A DNA stretch of 9,005 nucleotides from Deltaproteobacteria bacterium (lineage in GTDB: Bacteria; Desulfobacterota; DSM-4660; Desulfatiglandales; Desulfatiglandaceae), in contig DUZB01000166.1 in NCBI GenBank assembly GCA_013349725.1, forward strand, positions 1 to 9,005, read 5' to 3'. The notes under the pieces are model-generated. The model was not told the DNA's origin and made no database searches. It saw only the letters and a list, made by a program, of their open reading frames with translations. This document shows, piece after piece, positions 1 through 6,218 of this stretch (position 1 is its first letter; every line of letters begins with the position of its first letter). The translations under genes and the position numbers were made by a program.

Positions 1-1813
1 AGGATGCCGGGGAGTTGGTGGAAAACTGAGTGCTTCCAGCGGAATTGGAACCGGTGTTTAACCAGTCCGCCTGAAGTCCCGGGTTTGTACCGTCCAGGGA
101 ACTCCACCGGATTCCCAGGTCCCTTGAAAAACCCGTCTGAGCTTCCACCACCCGCGCCTCGATCATCACCTGCTTTTCCGCAACATCCAGCTTGGAGATG
201 AATTCCTTGACCTTTTCTATCTTGGCCCTGACCCCGTTTGCGATGATCATGTTGGTTCCGCCATCATAGGAAAGATACAGGTCCATGGCGACAATCTTGG
301 TCTCCTTCCCCTGCTTCTCTTCACCCTCTTCCTTTTCCTTCGATTCGCCTCCTTCAATGTCCAGGATGCCCATGATGGGAGGTATGGCGGTCGGGTCACC
401 CACCAGCATTTTGTAGATATCCGAGGCCTTTCTGTTTCGGATCACAATGAATTCAATGACTTTGGCTTCGAAGATTCCCTGGAGCCGTTTGGCCGCCATG
501 AGGGCGTTTTTGCGGTTTTTATCGGCAATCTCCATATCCACCAGTTTGCTCCTGGGGACTACCCAGAGCACATCATTTTCAATCTGGTAGGTCAGCCCGT
601 TGGGCCGAAGAATCATTTCAATAGCTTGATCCCAGGGGACGTCGTTCAGGGTCATGGAAATCTTTCCGGTAACATCGGTCCCCCAAACAATATTGATGCC
701 GGCCACTTCGGAGATCAACCGGAGGATATTCCTGATATCCGTATCCACGAAATCAAAGCTCATGCGCTGACCCGCATATTGCTGAGAGGTTGCTTCGTAC
801 ATGACGGCTTTGGAATCCGTTTTTTTCCCGTTGCTGTCTTTCCCCCCAGTAGGCTTGGATGAAATCTCCCGAGGTTTGTCGCCTGCCGACCCGGCAGTCT
901 TTTGGGAGGAAGGCTCGGAAACGCGGACGGCGCTTTTTGGAAAGGCGGCGAAATCTATATGCAAGGCCGGTCCTTCCCGGCTGATATAATATGGCGCCAG
1001 CTCCCTGAGTGTTATGATAAGAGAGACATCCGGGATGCCCCGGGGGTCAACCACCTTTATGCTCTCCACCACCCCTTGAAAGGATTGCGTATCTAACTTT
1101 TTTATGAGCGAAGCACTTATGGAGCTGTCTTTGAGGTCAAGGGTCAGGGTTCTATTGTTGAGTTTCACCTGGTATGGCAGTTCTTTTTCACAGAATATGG
1201 TCAGCCTTGTTCTGTTTTTTTTCGGTTCGGGAACTTCCACATTGAGGATTTGCGGAAGCGAAGATGCCTTCGGTGTCCGGTCAGCCACCTTCGGGAGCAA
1301 GTGGTACGAGCTTTCAAACGTGCCGGCCTTCGGTGTCGGGTCAGCCACCTTCGGGGTTCCAAGCTTTGCGATGCCTCCCGGACCGATTACCAAGATACGC
1401 GTGAGGTTCCCTTCCGTCGTCACAGTGCAATCACTTCCTTCCTCCCGCAGGTAGAGGACAAGACCGGTATATCCGGAACCCCGATCCTGCATGGATATCT
1501 CCCGCACAGGGCCGCTCTCCGCCGTGACGGCCTTTGAAAATGCACTGCCGGGAATGCCCTTTATATCAAGGCAGACGCGGGGAGGTGAAGGCAGCGTGAA
1601 AACCGGGCTGAAGATGGTTTCGGTCGAGCTGGTGATCGCGATAACGGAACGGTCGCCTTCCGGGGTAAGCGAAATAGTCTCAAGAACAGGGGTTCCCGGG
1701 GCTTTTTCATCCCGGGTTGTTTCAGGAGTGGTGCAACCCCACAGGAAAAACGATGAAATGATGATGAGAGCACAAAAAAAGTGCCCGGTCGGTCTGCGGG
1801 TTTTTCCGTTCAT
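1..1813 (-). CDS. pilQ: Type IV pilus secretin PilQ, N-terminal 604 residues (C-terminus off the left edge)
   Basis: PilQ forms the outer membrane secretin ring through which the pilus passes. Only the periplasmic part and the first residues of the secretin domain are in the window. The reading frame is open from ATG 1813 to base 1. Residues 1-27 look like a lipoprotein signal ending in LWGC (Cys27), a near-lipobox with an unusual Trp. Two AMIN-like domains (about 45-145 and 190-290) bind peptidoglycan in the family. An STN/N0 domain follows (about 350-420, with MSFDFVDTDIRNILRLI), then an N1 domain (about 450-545) containing a charged Lys/Glu-rich loop at 488-506. The secretin domain opens with QVMIEARVVEA at 548. 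A low-complexity linker rich in Ser, Lys and Gly spans 298-335. GGGG about 8 nt upstream supports the start. It is the last gene of the minus-strand pil cluster, 37 bp after the 479-residue gene. Identity is confident; the lipoprotein call is tentative. Confidence 0.95.
   Translation of the reverse strand, partial: MNGKTRRPTGHFFCALIIISSFFLWGCTTPETTRDEKAPGTPVLETISLTPEGDRSVIAITSSTETIFSPVFTLPSPPRVCLDIKGIPGSAFSKAVTAESGPVREISMQDRGSGYTGLVLYLREEGSDCTVTTEGNLTRILVIGPGGIAKLGTPKVADPTPKAGTFESSYHLLPKVADRTPKASSLPQILNVEVPEPKKNRTRLTIFCEKELPYQVKLNNRTLTLDLKDSSISASLIKKLDTQSFQGVVESIKVVDPRGIPDVSLIITLRELAPYYISREGPALHIDFAAFPKSAVRVSEPSSQKTAGSAGDKPREISSKPTGGKDSNGKKTDSKAVMYEATSQQYAGQRMSFDFVDTDIRNILRLISEVAGINIVWGTDVTGKISMTLNDVPWDQAIEMILRPNGLTYQIENDVLWVVPRSKLVDMEIADKNRKNALMAAKRLQGIFEAKVIEFIVIRNRKASDIYKMLVGDPTAIPPIMGILDIEGGESKEKEEGEEKQGKETKIVAMDLYLSYDGGTNMIIANGVRAKIEKVKEFISKLDVAEKQVMIEARVVEAQTGFSRDLGIRWSSLDGTNPGLQADWLNTGSNSAGSTQFSTNSPAS
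1266..1355. repeat. In-frame 30-bp direct repeat with 60-bp period inside pilQ
   Basis: Bases 1266-1295 and 1326-1355 are identical except at 1278/1338. They encode the twin peptides PKVADPTPKA and PKVADRTPKA (residues 154-163 and 174-183), exactly 20 codons apart, in the linker between the two AMIN-like domains. The reading frame is kept. It looks like a local duplication, or two copies of a short repeat placed in a flexible linker. Confidence 0.8.
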
Positions 1814-1850
1814 ATTCTTATCCCCGGTTTGAATTCGTTTATTTCGGCGA

Positions 1851-3290
1851 TCATAATCCGAAAACCTTATACACTTCCGTTACCTTCCGGATTCCCTTTA
1901 CGGGATCATCCTTGCTTGCTTCTATTTCAAGCCTTCTGACAAAGATTTCCGGCCTGTCCCTGCGATAGACATAGTTGATTACGTAGATGTTCAGCCCCGG
2001 TTTTACCGAAAACTTGAATCTTGTCACAAACTCAGCCCTGGGTTTCTTGGTTCCGTAGTCGCTTTCCGCCAGGGGTTTCAGGGTGGCCGTGGCAATATGA
2101 AGGCCGACTTTCATCATGATGGGCCAGTCCTGTTCCGCCGTGTGCAGTTTCCACCCCATGCCGGTTTCCAGCATGGAAAGTCTCTTGCTTTTGCCGCTTC
2201 TGTTCCACAGGTACATGAATCGAAGGCCGGTATCGCCTTTTTCAAAGGGAATGAAATAGTAATCGCTGCTTTTCTGAAGCACGTAAGGCTCAAGCGGGTA
2301 GCCGGAATCCGTGCTTTCCTTGATGACGAGAGAACATTCTTTGATGATATAGCTCATTTCCTTCAGGGTATCCAAACTTTTCACACGACTCTGCATCACC
2401 TCTCCCGTTCGACTTCCAAGAGACCCCGCGTCATCTTCTTTTCGCTCATCATAGACCAGTCCATCCCCCTTAATCTTCCAGGAAAGGTTGAGGTCGTCCA
2501 CCAGGGGCTGGCTCAGGAAGACCACCTGGGCCAGGTCTAACTCTTTTTTGAAAGCCGCGGTCTCTTTTTCGCCGGGAGCCAAAATCCGAGCGAAAAAATC
2601 AAAGCCCGATTTGGTAAAGTTCAGTTTCCACTGGTTGGGAGCCTCGTCCCCCCCGCCTTGAATGTTTCGTCCAAACGGTTCCAGTTCCCATGTATTGAAG
2701 TGGGGCGGCACGGTTCCCCAGAGAGACACGCGACATAACAGATCCGTCATGCTCACGGCCTTTATGGCGCCCAGGATATACACATCGGCGCCCAATTCAT
2801 CCGCCATTCGTTCTCTGATCAGATGGTCCTGATCAACCTGGTCAGGGGCCATCGCCATATCTCCGATGATTTCCTGAGCGGGCAGAAGTTTAAACGGCTG
2901 GTTGCTTCCGAAGGCGACCCTGATCCTGTTCGAAATGTACCTTGAGCCTACGGTAATGTTTCCTTCCTGATCCGTAAAATCGAAGATCGCAATTTTTATA
3001 ACCGGCTTGTTTTTATTATGAAAATACTTCGTGGCGATTCTCTCCATCAGGGACCGTGAGAGTTCATCGATGCCGGCATTGAGCTGTACCATTTCCCCGG
3101 TTTCGCCCGCGGAGATTTTCTCAGCACGATGTTCCATGAGGCGGACTCCCCCCCCGCTGCTCTTTGTCTGCTGTTTGCCGGGATCCTCCACGATAGAGAC
3201 ACCCCCGGCGCAATTTGCCGAATTCTGGTAAAACAGCCCCAGAGACAGCCCCAGAAACAAAAACGAGAGAATCTTTACAGTCTTTTTCAT
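1851..3290 (-). CDS. Exported protein of unknown function with a FlgO/CsgG/TolB-N-like segment, between pilP and pilQ
   Basis: I do not recognise a named gene. The 479-residue product has a signal peptide (residues 1-28: MKKT, hydrophobic 8-20, possible cleavage after ANCA), so it should be periplasmic or outer-membrane associated. Residues 29-55 are Gly/Ser-rich linker. Residues 97-178 resemble the fold shared by FlgO, CsgG and TolB-N type proteins: a strand IKIAIFDF, then a helix SRYISNRIRVAF, then FKLLPAQEI, and later ADELGADVYILGAI. Residues 200-479 are rich in aromatic and beta-strand-like stretches and end in VTEVYKVFGL; I see no family there. ATG 3290 has a strong GAGGA ribosome site 7 nt upstream. 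The gene lies 64 bp after pilP and 37 bp before pilQ on the same strand, so it is probably cotranscribed with them. A role in assembly or stability of the secretin or pilus is inference from position only. The CDS is certain; the domain resemblance is moderate. Confidence 0.9.
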   Translation of the reverse strand: MKKTVKILSFLFLGLSLGLFYQNSANCAGGVSIVEDPGKQQTKSSGGGVRLMEHRAEKISAGETGEMVQLNAGIDELSRSLMERIATKYFHNKNKPVIKIAIFDFTDQEGNITVGSRYISNRIRVAFGSNQPFKLLPAQEIIGDMAMAPDQVDQDHLIRERMADELGADVYILGAIKAVSMTDLLCRVSLWGTVPPHFNTWELEPFGRNIQGGGDEAPNQWKLNFTKSGFDFFARILAPGEKETAAFKKELDLAQVVFLSQPLVDDLNLSWKIKGDGLVYDERKEDDAGSLGSRTGEVMQSRVKSLDTLKEMSYIIKECSLVIKESTDSGYPLEPYVLQKSSDYYFIPFEKGDTGLRFMYLWNRSGKSKRLSMLETGMGWKLHTAEQDWPIMMKVGLHIATATLKPLAESDYGTKKPRAEFVTRFKFSVKPGLNIYVINYVYRRDRPEIFVRRLEIEASKDDPVKGIRKVTEVYKVFGL

Positions 3291-3309
3291 AAATCTTTCC
3301 TCAATATTC

Positions 3310-3351
3310 GGTTACCAGTTGCCGGCAACCGGTAACCGGTAACCGTAAACC
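3310..3351. repeat. Heptamer repeat array, GGTAACC family, between pilP and the 479-residue gene
   Basis: Six consecutive 7-bp units: ggttacc, agttgcc, ggcaacc, ggtaacc, ggtaacc, gtaaacc. The first two are reverse complements of the later type, so 3310-3337 is a 28-bp palindrome centred on GCCGGC with one mismatched pair. It ends 3 bp from the pilP stop codon and would form a hairpin in the pil transcript. No T-run follows on the minus strand, so it is unlikely to be a strong intrinsic terminator. Confidence 0.8.
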
Positions 3352-3354
3352 GCT

Positions 3355-3957
3355 TTATTCAAACAGCTCATCCTGCAACTTGAGATCCACTTCCTTGAAT
3401 TTGAGTTGAAAATCCTTCGTCAGGTATGGCTCGTCGATAACGACCTTTCTGTTGCGATACAATATTTTCTTTATCACGCCCCCGTTCGTTCCGATGGCGA
3501 TGCCCTTTTTCAATATATACCCCATGCCTCTCGGATCCCTGACCATGGCCCAGTCCTTCCCATTGTCTTTCACAATGGCGGTAAGGGTAAGCTGAGACAG
3601 CTCCAGTTTCTGCAATTCCGTTTTTGGCTCTTTGAGCTCCCGGAGCTTTCTTTCGGCATCAATCTGTTCCTGTTTCAGTTTCGCCTCCCTTTCAAGCTGT
3701 TCCCTGTTTCTCCTCTCCAGGTCAAGCGATTCATTTCGCTTGCTTCGGATAAAATAGGAAACAAAGGGGTCCGGCAGTTTTTCAGGATCGAAAGGAGGCC
3801 GAAGTTTTGGCGGTTCCTGCTTCACCGCCTCTTTCTCGACGGTCTTTTCCGGCTGTACCTGGTTTGCGGCCATAACCGGAGAAAACAGGCAGACTCCACC
3901 AAGCATCACGAAGGTGCAGGAGAAAATCAGGAGATATGTCAGGATGCGTTTCATCAT
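3355..3957 (-). CDS. pilP: Type IV pilus assembly protein PilP
   Basis: PilP is the periplasmic connector between the inner membrane PilN-PilO dimer and the PilQ secretin. The 200-residue product has a signal peptide (residues 1-30, likely cleavage after SPVMA). A Cys is present at 23 but LGGV-C is not a proper lipobox, whereas the PilP of Pseudomonas and Neisseria is a lipoprotein. The family motif for the conserved N-terminal segment is seen as RPPFDPEKLPDPF (53-65). A highly charged helix or coiled coil (about 71-112) follows. The beta domain runs from about 113 to 178, with ELQKLELSQLTLTAIV, then YILKKGIAIGTNGG and a closing strand VVIDE. The start at 3957 has a second ATG one codon later and only a weak ribosome site. 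The gene follows pilO by 19 bp. Confidence 0.93.
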   Translation of the reverse strand: MMKRILTYLLIFSCTFVMLGGVCLFSPVMAANQVQPEKTVEKEAVKQEPPKLRPPFDPEKLPDPFVSYFIRSKRNESLDLERRNREQLEREAKLKQEQIDAERKLRELKEPKTELQKLELSQLTLTAIVKDNGKDWAMVRDPRGMGYILKKGIAIGTNGGVIKKILYRNRKVVIDEPYLTKDFQLKFKEVDLKLQDELFE

Positions 3958-3976
3958 AATTCGTTCATGCCAACCG

Positions 3977-4657
3977 CTATTTTTTCTTCTCTGCCGGTTT
4001 GGGCTTTTCTTCCTTTTCCTTGAATCGGTAGGTTATGGCGTTGCACCTGGTAATGAGCGTTTCGGAAAGGTTTTCTTTGGGTCTCATGGATACATTGATA
4101 ATGCTTACGATCCGTTTCATCTTGCTGACTTTGTAAAAAAACTCGGCCACATTCCGGTAATTCCCCTCCACTTCAATGTTTACCGGGATCTCCACATAAA
4201 AATCCTTCTCCGCTTCCACCTCGGGCACGAACAGCTTGAATTCCAGACCGGCCTCTATTCCCTGCTCGGTAATTCCCCTGAGCAGGCTGGGTATCTCTCT
4301 CGCGTCCGGCAGAAGTTCAAGAGCTGCCAGGAGTTCCTTATCGATTTCCGCCTTTTTTGCTTTCAGTGCAGGCAGATCCTTTGCCCTGATTTTCCCTATC
4401 CTGATCTTGTCTTCCAGGGCGGCGATTTCTGTTTCCTTTTGACTGATCGCTTCGGCCTTGGGTATGTAGATGAGATAAGTGAATCCCCCTCCCAAAATCG
4501 CAATAACCCCGAAAAAAATCAGAAGCCTGTGGAGGCGCTTGATTTTTTCCGCCTTTTTGGCGATGACGTCAAACGGCTTTTTCCAGGGAATCTGGGGAAG
4601 TTTCAACTTCAGATTTGGTCTTTTCGATGAAATATCAGGAATCTTCAATTTCAGCAT
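3977..4657 (-). CDS. pilO: Type IV pilus inner membrane alignment protein PilO
   Basis: PilO pairs with PilN in the inner membrane and helps align the pilus motor with the secretin. The 226-residue product has a basic cytoplasmic tail rich in Lys and Pro (1-44), one membrane segment (about 45-64), a coiled coil (about 70-115) and a periplasmic ferredoxin-like PilO domain (about 118-212, with EIPSLLRGITEQGIEAGL and VEGNYRNVAEFFYKVSKMKRIVSI). The tail is Lys/Glu/Pro-rich (213-226). The ATG lies 3 bp past the pilN stop, and its ribosome site (AGGGGAAA) lies inside the end of pilN, so the two genes are translationally linked. The cytoplasmic tail seems somewhat longer than in many PilO proteins. 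Confidence 0.95.
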   Translation of the reverse strand: MLKLKIPDISSKRPNLKLKLPQIPWKKPFDVIAKKAEKIKRLHRLLIFFGVIAILGGGFTYLIYIPKAEAISQKETEIAALEDKIRIGKIRAKDLPALKAKKAEIDKELLAALELLPDAREIPSLLRGITEQGIEAGLEFKLFVPEVEAEKDFYVEIPVNIEVEGNYRNVAEFFYKVSKMKRIVSIINVSMRPKENLSETLITRCNAITYRFKEKEEKPKPAEKKK

Positions 4658-4660
4658 TTT

Positions 4661-5257
4661 CTATTTCCCCTTTTTCGCGCCCTTCTGCTCAGGTTCCGGT
4701 TTGGGCTTGATGAAACTGGTTTTACAGGTAAGGACGAAATTGGATGCCTTCAGTTTGTAATTGGGGAAATTCTGCAACTGGGTGCTCTTTAAATCCACAT
4801 CAGTAATATGTTCGGCCTTGCCAAGGCTGGTCATGAAACGCGCCACTGTGTTATTATCCATTGCGGAGCCCTGGAGCGTCAGCAGGCCCTTGGATTCGGA
4901 GAGAGAGTTCAGCCACAACCGTTCCACGGGAGCCGCGTAAGCAACCTCCTCAAGCATCAGCAGCGACCCCGTCCTGTCTTTTTCGAGACCTTCAATAACT
5001 TCAAGCCGGGTTTCTACGATCTTGATTTCATTCTTGAGCAGGCTGATCTCCCGCATGATTTTGTCATACTGCCTGGCCTCCTCTGTCAACCGGGTTTCCT
5101 CATTTGTAAGTTTGTCCAGTTTCTGGTTGAGAGAAATATGCAGGTAGCCACTGACGACAAAAAGAAAAAGCAAAGTGAGAAGAAAAATGCTGACTTCCCG
5201 CCTGATATTTTCCCTTTTCCTGGCTGCCCGAAATGGCAGTAGATTGATCTTTATCAT
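4661..5257 (-). CDS. pilN: Type IV pilus inner membrane alignment protein PilN
   Basis: PilN docks PilM on the cytoplasmic face and dimerises with PilO in the periplasm. The 198-residue product starts MIKINLLPFR, which contains the INLLP motif that PilM grips in characterised systems. A basic stretch is followed by one membrane segment (about 22-40), a long coiled coil (44-95), and a periplasmic ferredoxin-like domain (about 100-180, with ERLWLNSLS and GLLTLQGSAMDNNTVARFM). The tail is Lys/Pro/Gly-rich. ATG 5257 has AGGG about 7 nt upstream. Unlike in most pil clusters it does not directly follow pilM: 408 bp of repeats and a DUF4160/DUF2442 pair intervene. Its transcription therefore depends either on read-through from the pilM promoter or on a local promoter. 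I see only a poor candidate for the latter (a GATAAT-like -10 near 5300 without a good -35). Confidence 0.95.
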   Translation of the reverse strand: MIKINLLPFRAARKRENIRREVSIFLLTLLFLFVVSGYLHISLNQKLDKLTNEETRLTEEARQYDKIMREISLLKNEIKIVETRLEVIEGLEKDRTGSLLMLEEVAYAAPVERLWLNSLSESKGLLTLQGSAMDNNTVARFMTSLGKAEHITDVDLKSTQLQNFPNYKLKASNFVLTCKTSFIKPKPEPEQKGAKKGK

Positions 5258-5348
5258 CTAAAACCCTGCAATTAGCTTCTTACGCATTAAATCTGACAGA
5301 TTATCTCTCAGAACGTTTAATTATTGAAATAAAGGGCTTTTTTTACGG

Positions 5349-5619
5349 ATGAACGTCCAACATCGAACATCGAACGCCCAACATCGAATAAAAAAAACGA
5401 ATGCTGAATATTGACAAATTCGTAAAAAGTCCCAAAGCCCGTCACCCTCGCGAAAGCGGGGGTCCATAAGCACCTGACTTTCCTGGATTCCCGCTTTCGC
5501 GGGAATGACGAAAACGGATGATTTTGGACTTTTTACGACTGCATCAATATTGAAGGTCTGAATTTTTTTCTCCACCTCATTCACCATTCGATGTTGGACG
5601 TTCGATGTTCGATGTTCAT
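5349..5619. repeat. Large inverted repeat with heptamer arms, ATCGAAC family
   Basis: The left arm (5349-5389) reads atgaac, gtccaac, atcgaac, atcgaac, gcccaac, atcgaat. The right arm (5586-5619), as its reverse complement, reads atgaac, atcgaac, atcgaac, gtccaac, atcgaat. Both arms are built from 7-bp units and differ mainly by one unit. A weaker inverted match continues inward (A-run and T-run, then an AATATTGA sequence at 5407-5414 and 5546-5553). The whole would fold as a long hairpin, with the 119-bp palindromic element at its tip. Confidence 0.85.
5420..5538. mobile_element. MITE-like palindromic element, copy 1
   Basis: A 119-bp element bounded by a perfect 13-bp inverted repeat (tcgtaaaaagtcc at 5420-5432 and its complement at 5526-5538). 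Inside are two GC-rich hairpins: cccgctttcgcggg around 5490-5503 and a related imperfect one around 5445-5462. The reverse complement matches 8736-8854 over its full length, with about 15 differences and no gaps by eye. It encodes nothing. The cattcccgcgaaagcgggaat type core is familiar from many proteobacterial genomes. No transposase is in the window, so any mobility would rely on an enzyme elsewhere. Confidence 0.85.
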
Positions 5620-5655
5620 AAGTTTTAGCCCAAAATTCAAATTTCAAATACCTGT

Positions 5656-5676
5656 GGATAGCTTTTAGCAATTAGC
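5656..5676. repeat. Short heptamer run (ggatagc, ttttagc, aattagc)
   Basis: Three 7-bp units share the ending TAGC. They match the type upstream of lepB (7672-7813). The run overlaps the last codons and stop of the DUF2442 gene, whose final residues Ala-Asn-Cys and TAA are read from it on the other strand. No opposing arm is obvious nearby. Confidence 0.5.
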
Positions 5677-5943
5677 CCGCCCACTGCAGCGACTTGTTCG
5701 GCTTCCGGCATACTGGCCGTAATCTCCCGCAAGTAGTCCTCTGAATGATAAATCCTCATCCAAGTCGGGCCAATGGAGACCGTAGGGAGATATTTCGATG
5801 TTGTTCAATTGCTCCTTGGTGCCGTCCGTAAGACGTCGATTCCCAGTAATCGGAAAGCGGATGATCACACCACTCTCCATCTCAATAACGACATGACCAT
5901 GCTCACAATGGGCAGTGTACGCAGTGTCAACCAAGGTGCTCAT
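5665..5943 (-). CDS. DUF2442 family protein
   Basis: A 92-residue protein of unknown function. Residues 14-69 fit the DUF2442 pattern: a strand HGHVVIEMESGVIIRFP (16-32), a helix-like segment RRLTDGTKEQLNNIEIS (36-52), then the signature GLHWPDLDEDLSFRGLLAG (55-73). The last 19 residues (Cys- and Arg-containing) run into a heptamer repeat and may not be ancestral. ATG 5943 has GGAG 7 nt upstream and overlaps the end of the DUF4160 gene by 17 bp, so the two are translated together. Such pairs are common in bacteria and are often suspected of toxin-antitoxin-like behaviour, which is not shown here. The pair interrupts the pil cluster. Confidence 0.85.
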   Translation of the reverse strand: MSTLVDTAYTAHCEHGHVVIEMESGVIIRFPITGNRRLTDGTKEQLNNIEISPYGLHWPDLDEDLSFRGLLAGDYGQYAGSRTSRCSGRANC

Positions 5944-6160
5944 ACCATTTCTCCAGAATTAAGTTTCTATTCTCACTGGTGAGTTTGAGCGCCTTGCTTA
6001 ACTCGCTCATTTTAAACCCTTGAGATTCACGCAACTCCACAAGTTCCTCGACATCAAAGACAGCCTCACCGCCTCCATAGCGAACATGAACATGGACTGG
6101 CCCATGTTCGTTGCTGTAGAAGAAGAACTTGTATCCATCTTTCTCAAATACAACCGGCAT
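5927..6160 (-). CDS. DUF4160 family protein
   Basis: A 77-residue protein of unknown function. It carries the DUF4160 signature: MPVVFEKDGYKFFFYSNEHG followed by PVHVHVRYGGGEAVFDVEE, where the His-x-His pair after a short Tyr/Asn/Glu-His turn is typical. A C-terminal helical part holds LSKALKLTSENRNLILEKWYEHL. ATG 6160 was preferred over an upstream TTG (6184) because GGAG sits 6 nt before it and MPVV is the usual family start. It begins 58 bp after pilM ends, on the same strand, and overlaps the DUF2442 gene by 17 bp. Cotranscription from the pilM promoter is likely but inferred. Confidence 0.87.
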   Translation of the reverse strand: MPVVFEKDGYKFFFYSNEHGPVHVHVRYGGGEAVFDVEELVELRESQGFKMSELSKALKLTSENRNLILEKWYEHLG

Positions 6161-6218
6161 CAATGACTCCGTGCATGACCGCAATTGCCGAACAGTTCAT
6201 TGCTTTTTTCACGTATCA

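Larger units (their letters stand above)
5258..5664. other. 407-bp intergenic region between the DUF2442 gene and pilN
   Basis: It holds the heptamer inverted arms 5349-5389 and 5586-5619, the 119-bp palindromic element 5420-5538 between them, and the beginning of a third short heptamer run at 5656-5676. An open frame crossing it (5671-5321, minus strand) is an artefact: it reads through the repeats and gives peptides such as VFVIPAKAGIQ and FDVRCW, which I recognise as translations of dispersed repeats. The sequence GCAATTAGC occurs at 5268-5276 and again at 5668-5676, in direct orientation, near the two borders of the region. No other gene is supported. Confidence 0.75.

Noticed and set aside
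1104..1832. Plus-strand open frames and a 70-residue minus-strand frame in the first 1.8 kb
   Set aside because: The pilQ frame is open across the whole stretch and carries recognisable domains; these are shadows.
3914..4630. Long plus-strand open frame of 238 residues opposite pilO and pilP
   Set aside because: It is antisense to two well-supported genes on the minus strand and its translation shows no family features.
5321..5671. 116-residue minus-strand open frame upstream of pilN
   Set aside because: It is read through the heptamer arms and the palindromic element; its peptides (VFVIPAKAGIQ, FDVRCW) are typical translations of dispersed repeats, and there is no ribosome site or family match.
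5258..6218. The DUF4160/DUF2442 block as a complete insertion sequence or integron cassette
   Set aside because: No transposase, integrase or long terminal inverted repeats bound the gene pair; only short repeats of dispersed families are present.
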